NCBI GenBank assembly: GCA_003049485.1
Contig: PYST01000198.1
Location: 1-64,000 of the forward strand
Origin: Ophioceras dolichostomum
Lineage: Eukaryota; Ascomycota; Sordariomycetes; Magnaporthales; Ophioceraceae
Direction of reading: 5' to 3'
Length of the DNA stretch: 64,000 bases
Numbering within the stretch: the first letter of the stretch is position 1; each line of letters begins with the position of its first letter. The notes below the pieces were generated by a model that saw only the letters and a list, made by a program, of their open reading frames with translations, had not been told where the DNA came from and did not search any database. Positions 56,925 through 64,000 of the stretch are shown one piece after another. The translations under genes and the position numbers were made by a program.

Positions 56925-58039
56925 TTACCACCATCCCTTTCGAGGCGGCGTTGCAGACTCGCTGCTGTTCTGGCTTGGCTGCTGTGGTTGCCGTTGCTCG
57001 AGTCCTATTTGGTCCAGGGGCCCCCCCTTCTGCTGATTTTCCCTCTCCTTGTCGAAAGCGGCACGGGCCTTGTCGGCGACTGACGCCTTGGTTGAAGCGG
57101 CACGGGCACCGCTGCCCGCGACGTCGTCTTCACTCTTCATGCCGCCCAAGAAGAATCCCCTGACACCCTCTCCCCATGAAGCGGACGCCTTCTTCTCCGC
57201 CTTGCCCTCCTCCACAGAACCATCGTCGGTGGCCGCAGTGGCGGTCTCGGACCCTGATTTGATGGGTGCGGGCGCGCCGATAACGCTGGGCATTGCCTTG
57301 AAGATGCTGCCGGCGCCGGCCTCGCCTCTAGAGTTGGCCTCGTCGACTAGCGCGATCTGCTCCGGTGTCGCCTCGTTCCGCATGTACGCTAGACGTGCGA
57401 CCTCGAGCGAGTCGGCGTGCATCTTCTTCTGGGCATCGATGAACTCGGCCTTGCGCTTTCGGTTGAACGCTATCATGTCAACAGCAGCGTAGACGGTCAG
57501 AAGACCGGCAACAGCTAATCGAAGTTTTGTTGCGTGATATTAGCTAGAATCACTACGACCAATTCCAGACAACAGGCCGCAGAGCGGCAAGGTGAAGAGA
57601 GGATCAAGGGCTGTATCTTGTACGTACCAGTGAACCCGATCAAGCCGGCCGTGGTGAGCCGATGTAACGAATCAAAGGCACCTCGCGCCCTGTCCACGAT
57701 ACGGTCGAAGGTCGAGACGTGCGCATTTCGCGCTGCTAGATGGGCGGCCCTCAACCTTGCAACGCGCTGTTCCGGCGTCTCCGATATTGGCCCCCTGGAA
57801 GGCGGCGGGCCGGGCCTTGGTTGGCTACCGCGGCTGCTGCCATTGGCGACACCTGGTGGCGCGCCGAATCTGGATGCAACTGAAGACGAGGCCGTAGAGG
57901 AGGAAGATAGCGCGGACGAGGAGGCGGGCGAAGATGCCGACCCCGCCGAGGTGGCTTTTGCCACGGCTTGTGGTGTGGTCGGCGTGAAGCGGGTTGCGTC
58001 CGAGACGCTTCGGGGAGTTCGGATCGACGAAGACGCCAT
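56925..58039 (-). CDS. Cytochrome c oxidase assembly protein, COX14-like
   Basis: Two exons, 58039-57628 and 57514-56925, with a 113-nt GTACGT...TTAG intron in phase 1, encode 333 residues. The N-terminal 90 residues are Ser/Thr/Pro-rich. The core is FDRIVDRARGAFDSLHRLTT followed by a single membrane helix (AGLIGFTAVAGLLTVYAAVD) and FNRKRKAEFIDAQKKM, the layout of the fungal cytochrome oxidase c assembly (COX14) family of the mitochondrial inner membrane. The C-terminal half is charged and disordered and ends in Trp-Trp. The length exceeds the minimal yeast Cox14, as is usual for Pezizomycotina versions. Assignment rests on the membrane segment and its flanks only. The gene is divergent from the GT90 gene. 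Confidence 0.72.
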
Positions 58040-58812
58040 TTAGGAATGAAGAAAAAAGCCACCCGAGTGCTCAGGCAAAGCCAGAGAAGAACCAGGACCG
58101 GGAGTCTGGATGGCCTCGCCCTCTGCCACGGGTCAATTGAAGGGGAGACCTAGAGACAGGGTCACAGGTTTGAATTTCCTGTCGTTCGAGGACGTCTTTT
58201 CGTGTCACCCGAATCCCTCCTTCGTCCAAGAGGGAAAAAAAGCTCTACTTGCTGTTTGGTGTCAGGAGATTTTTGCGGAGCTTCGTGCTGCTGCAGATTG
58301 CAGATGACCGGACCGTGGGCGGGTGAGGCGTGCACAGACCACAAACTCCCGCCCACGCCTCTCGGCTGATTGGCGTCGGCAGCCGGTGCGGCAAAGTTTG
58401 GAAGACGACATCCGACTGACATCCAGAGGTTATCGTACATAGCGGACTCCGACTTACGAGGCACAAACGGTATGCAGACTGGTTACAGCTAGTATTGACG
58501 GGCTTCTTTGCTGGAGGTTACACTGTTTGGAGCCCGGCCGAAAAATTACCAATGCGCACGAGAACAAGGGAGATAGGCGAGAGGCGGACACTGTCTTGGA
58601 CACCGAAGGGCAACTTTTTGATGGAGGAATTTTGACTCGACAGCACCTAGGGAGGTAGGAATGAATGAAGGGGTGGATGGGAAGAGGGATGACCTTCTGC
58701 CCTGATGAATCTGCGTTTTCTAGCTTAATAGATAACGATCCAGGCATGACCAGCTCATCCACGGCGAGTCCTCGAGAGAATCATTGAGCTGTGCATCTGT
58801 CCTTTGCCAAAG
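58040..58812. promoter_or_regulatory. Promoter region between COX14-like and GT90 genes
   Basis: A 773-bp stretch between divergent start codons. No gene is supported; the short open frames on both strands overlap each other. No strong core-promoter motif stands out. Confidence 0.45.
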
Positions 58813-60618
58813 ATGTTGCGAGCCCAGTGTTGTTTGCGTCCTGTACGGCACTACGGTCTGGCACTCGTTGTAACTTCGATCTTTTGCGCGTCGTTCTGGC
58901 TGTACTCATCCAATCGCGCTCCGCCCATCTTTACCTCTCATCAGTCGACCCCTGAGCTAGCCTACCATCAATATGAGTCGCTAGCCAACCAGTCTGTCAC
59001 CACAAACAACTCAGATCGGCACGCGATAGACGAGCTCATTGCTGCGTCCCGACAGTCCCACAAGGAAATACTCGCTCTCCAGTCACCCGATGTCGAAACG
59101 GCAGTACTGAGATACCGCGAGCACCGAGGCCGCCACCCGCCTCCTGGCTTTGACGAGTGGATGAGATATGCGCTCAAGTCTGACGCGGTCGTGGTGGAGC
59201 AGTTCTTCGACCGTATATACCACGACATCAGACCTTTCTGGGGACTGGACGCCGAAGAATTCGCTCTAAGTGCATCCTCATGGGAGCATCTCGTGCGAGT
59301 CCGACATGGCCGAGCCGAACTAGTAGGAAACACATCGGATAACGAGGAGTGGCTCAAAACCTGGACGGGTCTCGTCAGTGAGGTGGCACTGCATCTCCCA
59401 GACGTCGACATGCCGGTCAATCTCATGGCCCAGCCACATGCCCTGGTGCCGGCCGACACCATTGATCGGTATAATCAGCTGGAAGCCTCTGGCAGAGCGT
59501 TGCTTCCAGAGAGGGGAATGCACATGGCATACTCAGGACTAGCAGGGCTGGATTCCCTACGCGAGGAAGGCCTCTCAGAGCCATTCCTCGCCACATCTAA
59601 CTCATCTATCGAAGCATCGTTCTGGGACTTTGTTCGGTTGGCCTGCCCTTCCAACTTGCCCGCCAGGGATATGCTCCCGATTAAAAACTTCTCTACCCCT
59701 CCAACCGTCCCATCACAATGGGAGCCAGCGTTCACACACAAGGGCTTTATCGAGAACTTCACAGCAGCGTCCGGCACTTCTCTCCAGCCGCACTTGCGAG
59801 GGCTGCATGGCGCCTTCATCGAGCCGTTGTCTATCGACATCATGCAAGAGCTGGTCCCACTCTTTGGGGGATCTAAGCTGTCGGTCAACAACGAGATCCT
59901 GATTCCAAACGCAATGGATCTCGCCAGCGACGGGCTCTTCAGGACGAATCGAGGCCCCGCGTGGGAGGAGAAAAGGGACGTCGTGGTCTGGAGAGGATCG
60001 ACATCGGTGTTGCGGAGCACCGAGGATAGTTGGCCCCGGTTCCATCGACACCGGCTAGTCGAGATGCTCAACGGCACTACCGTCTCGTGTATCGAGCGGT
60101 CGGCAGGTCGAGCCGGAAGCTTCGCCATGGCGCCTGCGGAGACATTTAACTATCTCCGTAGAAGGGAAGGCACTGTCGGGCAATGGCTGAACAAGAACGC
60201 CGATGCAGGCTTCGTGGACCTTCGGTGCAGGACTAGTTCTAACGAGACATTCGACCACTGTCCGTACCTGGCCCAGGACTTCTCCCGAGTCGGCCGCATG
60301 CCGGTGGCGGAGCAGTTGAAGTGGAAGTTCATCCTAGATGTGGGTGGGGATTCGTCGTCTAGCGGGAGGTTTCGGGCTCTACTCCTGTCGACGTCACTCC
60401 CGCTGAAGGCCACCCTTTTCGTGGAGTGGCACGACGCCCGGCTGATGCCATTGGTGCATTTTGCGCCAATCGACAATACCTTCCGCGATCTACACGCCGT
60501 GCTGGACTACTTCGCCTCGGACGCAAGAGGCGACGCCGCGGCAAGGCTCATCGCCGACGAGGGCAGAAGTTGGGCACAAAAGGTGCTCCGGAGAGATGAT
60601 ATGCTGCTCTATGTGTGA
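58813..60618 (+). CDS. GT90/CAP10-type glycosyltransferase (capsule-associated protein family)
   Basis: Intronless, 601 residues, complete. It is a type II membrane protein: a short cytosolic tail, one N-terminal signal anchor (YGLALVVTSIFCASFWLYSS) and a Golgi-lumenal domain with several N-x-S/T sites. The C-terminal catalytic region has the CAP10/DUF821 signatures: DVVVWRGSTSVLRSTEDSWP with HRHRLVEMLNG, then QLKWKFILDVGGDSSSSGRF, LLLSTSLPLKATLFVEWHDA and LMPLVHFAPI. GT90 members include beta-xylosyltransferases acting on capsule or glycan structures. The acceptor here is unknown. The ATG at 58813 precedes the anchor by a sensible distance. Confidence 0.88.
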   Translation: MLRAQCCLRPVRHYGLALVVTSIFCASFWLYSSNRAPPIFTSHQSTPELAYHQYESLANQSVTTNNSDRHAIDELIAASRQSHKEILALQSPDVETAVLRYREHRGRHPPPGFDEWMRYALKSDAVVVEQFFDRIYHDIRPFWGLDAEEFALSASSWEHLVRVRHGRAELVGNTSDNEEWLKTWTGLVSEVALHLPDVDMPVNLMAQPHALVPADTIDRYNQLEASGRALLPERGMHMAYSGLAGLDSLREEGLSEPFLATSNSSIEASFWDFVRLACPSNLPARDMLPIKNFSTPPTVPSQWEPAFTHKGFIENFTAASGTSLQPHLRGLHGAFIEPLSIDIMQELVPLFGGSKLSVNNEILIPNAMDLASDGLFRTNRGPAWEEKRDVVVWRGSTSVLRSTEDSWPRFHRHRLVEMLNGTTVSCIERSAGRAGSFAMAPAETFNYLRRREGTVGQWLNKNADAGFVDLRCRTSSNETFDHCPYLAQDFSRVGRMPVAEQLKWKFILDVGGDSSSSGRFRALLLSTSLPLKATLFVEWHDARLMPLVHFAPIDNTFRDLHAVLDYFASDARGDAAARLIADEGRSWAQKVLRRDDMLLYV

Positions 60619-61030
60619 AGGTTATTGCTCGAGTTCGCGAGAGTTTGTGATAAGAACCGAGACGCTCGGCGATATGTAGATGACTTGAGATGAGTACAGT
60701 CAGATGAGTAGGGAGGGTGCTATATGATATTGCTAGGTAGGGAGGTAGTTAGGCGACAAACAAGAGACATTGTGATTTTGTGATGAGGGCTCACTTCAGG
60801 GGCCAGTCGTTGAGATGGATGCTGTAATGCCTGAAATATGAGGCTGCAACTGAAAACCCAAGCTCTCGTCACCCCACTCTCAATTCTCGGCCAATCAGCT
60901 CCGCCCCACTTCTTCGTAGGGTTTTCAAGCCCTCAGCAACTTTTTGGCGACTTCATTTTCCGCCTCAGCACGTCGTCGTCAAACAGAGCATACTAACCAC
61001 GCAGGACTCCTTGGTCGCGCAACAGTCACG
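60619..61030 (+). promoter_or_regulatory. Promoter of the eL13 ribosomal protein gene
   Basis: A CCAAT box (GGCCAATCAGC, at 60891) and a TAGGGTTTT element (about 60918, the reverse of AAAACCCTA) lie within 140 bp of the start codon. Motifs of this kind are common in promoters of fungal ribosomal protein genes. The role of these particular copies is inferred. Confidence 0.5.
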
Positions 61031-62167
61031 ATGGTAAGTCGCCGTCTAGAGTACAGCTCTCCTCTCATCAGATTTCTCAATCAGCTCGACGACATTACTG
61101 ACGAGGCTTTCTTTTCAACTTAAACAGGCGATCAAGCACAACAACCAACTCCCCCACAACCGTTAGTCTGGCCCCCCCCCCTCCATTGCCCCGATGGCAT
61201 GCGACGACGACGACAATGACGACGACAGACACAACGATCGAACGAGCGAGTCCGAACTAGGTGGCTGACATTCATGATATTCTAGACTTCCGGAAGGATT
61301 GGCAGCGCCGTGTCCGGTGCCACTTTGACCAGGTATGCCTATCATATATCTCGAAATCCGAGCCGTCGAAATGAAGGACGGAAGGGCGCTTTGATGTCGG
61401 ATTAGGATACTACCAGATTGCAGAAGGACTGCTCGGTGTTCAGTCGTTAGTTGGACTTTTGTGGCCGAATAACAAGATTTCTAACGTGTCGTTTGGTTTC
61501 CCGCTATCTAGCCCGGAAAGAAGGTTTCGCGACGGATCGCTCGCCATGCGAAGGCCGCCAAAGTCGCCCCTCGCCCTGTTGACCTGCTGAGACCTGTTGT
61601 CCAATGCCCGACCATCAAGTACAACCGCCGTGCCCGTGCCGGCCGCGGTTTCTCTCTGGCTGAGCTCAAGGTACGAACGACGGCATTCCCCGCGAGGTGG
61701 ACCGGAGAAACACTGCAGGTCGCTGTCTGTACGGCGAGAAATCACATTGCTCTGAAGATGTCCTCATATCTAACGACGGAGTTTTCTATTCATTTCAATA
61801 GGCCGCCGGCCTCCACGCCCTCCAGGCCCGGACCATCGGTATTGCCGTCGACGCCCGCCGCCAGAACTTGTCGGAGGAGTCCCTCGCCCGCAACGTCGAG
61901 CGCCTCAAGGCCTACAAGCAGCGCCTTGTCGTTTTCCCCAAGAAGGGCAAGAAGCCCGCCGTCGCCGACAAGACCGCCGCCAAGGTCTCCGCCGTCGTCC
62001 CCATCAGCCAACCGTACGGCTTCTCCGAGATCAGCAAGTCCGACATCCCCAAGTCCGACAGCAGTGCTTTCGTCCAGCTACGGACCGCCAGGGCCGACAA
62101 GCGCAACCAGGGCAAGCGGGAGAAGCGCGCGAAGGAGAAGGCCGAGGCCGAGGCGAACAAGAAATAA
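61031..62167 (+). CDS. RPL13: 60S ribosomal protein eL13
   Basis: Five exons, 61031-61033 (ATG only), 61128-61161, 61286-61332, 61512-61670 and 61802-62167, give 202 residues. The start AIKHNNQLPHNHFRKDWQRR and the following RVRCHFDQPGKK are diagnostic. They continue with RPVVQCPTIKYNRRARAGRG and GFSLAELKAAGLHALQARTI, and end in a Lys/Glu/Ala-rich tail. eL13 is a structural protein of the cytosolic large subunit. Four introns in the first half, one directly after the initiator ATG, are typical of highly expressed fungal ribosomal protein genes. The second intron contains a 10-base C run and a GAC/GACGAC-rich stretch. No convincing snoRNA boxes were found in the introns. Confidence 0.96.
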
Positions 62168-62718
62168 AAGGCCAAGCACCAAATCGCAATCCTTTTTTGT
62201 TTTTTTCATGGCGCTTTCTTTTTTTTTTTCTCTCTCTCTTTCTCCGGCTGGGGCGGCGGGCTTGTGTGGCGAAAGAAGAGAAGGGCGACAGGGGCAAGGG
62301 AGACATGGACTCTCTGTGCCTCGCACGCCAGCACGTGCAAGTAAGCAGACAAAAAAACAATTGTTATGGTCGTTCCGGATTGGTTTCTGCTTTCTCTCGC
62401 GCGTGTGCATGTCCCTACCCGGGACATGTGATTTCCTTAGGCCGTTTGCGGTTCAACTCTTGGGGTCACGGTTCAGAAAGTTATCACGCTGCATCACGGA
62501 TTTGGTAGAGATGTATTCCATTCAATGAATACTGGGGAAAAGGGAAAGAAACTTGTCTAATACGGCTGTCTATGAAGTGAAGCGATAAGCGTAGCTGCTG
62601 GTCCCCTAGCTGACAGACTGACTGATTCGCTGTGCATTGAGGATGATGACCGTGGCCTATGCCAAAGACACGGTACCTCTATCCTCACGGTGCTTTACAG
62701 GCTCGGCACATCCCTTGG
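62168..62718. other. Intergenic region between convergent genes
   Basis: About 550 bp between the eL13 and SmgGDS-like stop codons. T- and CT-rich tracts right after the eL13 stop probably belong to its 3' UTR. No gene is seen. Confidence 0.6.
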
Positions 62719-64000
62719 TCAGGAGCTGCTGCCGCCGCCCTCCCCATCCTTCGTCCTAGCGACCAGAACTATCTCTCCTCCCGAGCGCAGGAGCTGCTTG
62801 AACCTTGCCTTGTGCTCCCCAGAAAGACCATCATGATTCTGCAAAAGCTCCGTGATAAGCACAAGCCCATTCTCTCTGTCCACCTTGGCCATGCTCGCCG
62901 CTTGTTTCGGGTCAATGGCCTGCCGAGGCTCCGCCAGCGCCTCCAAGTCGTCAACGCCAGCGGACCCCTGCTGCTCCTCCGCGGATGATCCGGCCTGCTC
63001 AGGCATCTGGGCATGGTCGATAACGACAGCGCGTACAAGGGCCTCGACGGCTTCCTCGTTACCACCACCAGATGGCGCCGTCAGCGCTCGCATCACTAAT
63101 GAGGCTCCGTCTGAAGACCGGCTCATCAACGCGAACACGAACCACGCTTCGCTGCGGAGCGCGGGGAAACGCTTCTGGACCACCAAGAATGACAGTAACG
63201 ATACCATGCCCTCGTGAGCAGCATAGAACCGCGCGCGGCGGTTGGCGGCGTCTGAAGAGGAGGCACTTGCTGGTTCAAGCACCCAAGAAGCCGCTGGGAG
63301 AATGGTGTCCACGTCCGTGACACCAGCCTCGGTTGAGGCTGTGGGGGAGTGTAGAAGGCGGCACAGGGCCAAGGCAGTGCGCGCAGCCTCGGTCTTCGTA
63401 GGCTTCGCATCCGCCTTAGCGAAGAGCTCGATGAGAGTGTGCAGTGTTGTGCGAGGCCCGATCTGCCCGCTCTCTAACGGTATTGGGGCGCACAAAAGTG
63501 CTCCGTTGAGCGGCGTGCCGACTAGCAGTAGCCGAGCTAGTGTCACGATGGCGAGTTGGGTCTGGGGCTGGGTGTCCGCGGAGGCCAAGAGGCGGGTAAG
63601 CAGGCCCGAGGACGACAACGCGGCGGGACCGTCCAGCTTTCGCTCCCCTCCCAGGCTACTGGGAGCGGGGCCGACAACGCTGAGGAGAGAAGTGCCTAGA
63701 AGGGACTTGTTCGGAATTGGGATGGCAAGATTCTTCAACAGTCCGATGGCGGCATGCAGCAGGGCGCTGGGCACCGTATCGTCTGGTCCCGGTTGGTACG
63801 GGTAGTGGTGCGCGAGGAGGTCGATCAGCTGCTCGTGGACTCGGAGGTTCTGGACAAGGAGCCTGCTGGACGCGTCTGAGCACGCAAGATTGCCCAGCGT
63901 GAGGCATGCAGCCTCCTGGAGTGGTGAGTGATGTTTCAGGAGCCAGGATCCCCGGATTTTGTGGACGAGTTCGTCGCTGCTTTCGTCGCTGCTTGAAGGA
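62719..64000 (-). CDS. Armadillo-repeat protein, SmgGDS/RAP1GDS1-like (5' end outside window)
   Basis: The frame is open from the window edge to the stop at 62719 with no intron visible, giving at least 427 C-terminal residues. Armadillo-like helical repeats are evident: SPLQEAACLTLGNLACSDAS, ALLHAAIGLLKNLAIPIPNK, QLAIVTLARLLLVGTPLNG and AARTALALCRLLHSP, then HEGMVSLLSFLVVQKRFPAL and RENGLVLITELLQNHDGLSG. The phrase NLAIPIPNK and the repeat arrangement match the fungal GTP-binding-protein regulators related to Rap1 GTPase-GDP dissociation stimulator 1, which chaperone or activate Ras- and Rho-family GTPases. The assignment is tentative without the N-terminal part. The C terminus is Gly/Ser-rich. 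Confidence 0.7.
   Translation of the reverse strand, partial: PSSSDESSDELVHKIRGSWLLKHHSPLQEAACLTLGNLACSDASSRLLVQNLRVHEQLIDLLAHHYPYQPGPDDTVPSALLHAAIGLLKNLAIPIPNKSLLGTSLLSVVGPAPSSLGGERKLDGPAALSSSGLLTRLLASADTQPQTQLAIVTLARLLLVGTPLNGALLCAPIPLESGQIGPRTTLHTLIELFAKADAKPTKTEAARTALALCRLLHSPTASTEAGVTDVDTILPAASWVLEPASASSSDAANRRARFYAAHEGMVSLLSFLVVQKRFPALRSEAWFVFALMSRSSDGASLVMRALTAPSGGGNEEAVEALVRAVVIDHAQMPEQAGSSAEEQQGSAGVDDLEALAEPRQAIDPKQAASMAKVDRENGLVLITELLQNHDGLSGEHKARFKQLLRSGGEIVLVARTKDGEGGGSSS

Noticed and set aside
61163..61801. Box C/D snoRNA inside an eL13 intron
   Set aside because: A TGATGTC-like C box occurs, but no D box at a suitable distance and no terminal stem were found.
1..64000. CRISPR arrays, operons, bacterial-type promoters or insertion sequences
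   Set aside because: The DNA is fungal nuclear; no direct-repeat/spacer arrays or transposase frames were seen.

Overview
The window is nuclear DNA of a filamentous ascomycete, most likely a Sordariomycete. The evidence is GC-rich exons broken by short GT-AG introns with CTGAC-type branch points, together with fungal-specific families: a PDR-type ABC transporter, a C2H2/Zn2Cys6 regulator, DUF6594, a GT90 enzyme, fungal Sam50 and a tail-anchored Ubc6. No genus can be named from the sequence. I read about 19 protein-coding loci; two are clearly broken and one or two have an uncertain end.

Layout. 0.8-6.0 kb: a PDR/CDR drug-efflux ABC transporter (minus), with a 153-bp inverted-repeat hairpin beyond its 3' end. 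6-13 kb: about 7 kb with no supportable gene, only short repeats and palindromes. 13-14.4 kb: an Sfh5-like phosphatidylinositol-transfer protein (minus). 16.4-21.4 kb: a cytochrome P450 followed in the same direction by a transcription factor carrying two C2H2 fingers, a Zn2Cys6 cluster and a fungal regulatory domain.

21.5-32 kb: an accessory block of cell-death or incompatibility flavour. A TPR-CHAT peptidase-like gene (minus) and a caspase-like gene (plus) are transcribed divergently. Both are pseudogenes: together they carry three in-frame TGA codons and two single-base deletions, and each has a lesion between its catalytic His and Cys codons. A small acidic protein gene is convergent with the caspase gene, and a DUF6594 membrane protein gene follows.

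33-42.4 kb: an FAD-dependent monooxygenase, then Sam50 (mitochondrial outer-membrane assembly) divergent from Ubc6 (ER ubiquitin-conjugating enzyme), then an MFS transporter. 42.4-50.2 kb: a tRNA-like relic, a small Cys-rich protein, mitochondrial ribosomal protein mL50 divergent from a secretory-pathway membrane protein, and DAHP synthase (first step of aromatic amino acid synthesis). 50.2-54.4 kb: non-coding, including a 13-bp polypyrimidine tandem repeat. 54.4-64 kb: a long Gln/Ser-rich protein gene with a puzzling in-frame stop followed by a long open extension, a COX14-type cytochrome oxidase assembly protein, a GT90/CAP10-type glycosyltransferase, ribosomal protein eL13, and the 3' part of an armadillo-repeat SmgGDS-like gene that runs off the window.

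The housekeeping genes look independent of one another. The likely functional groupings are the P450 with its adjacent regulator, and the decayed caspase/CHAT/DUF6594 block.
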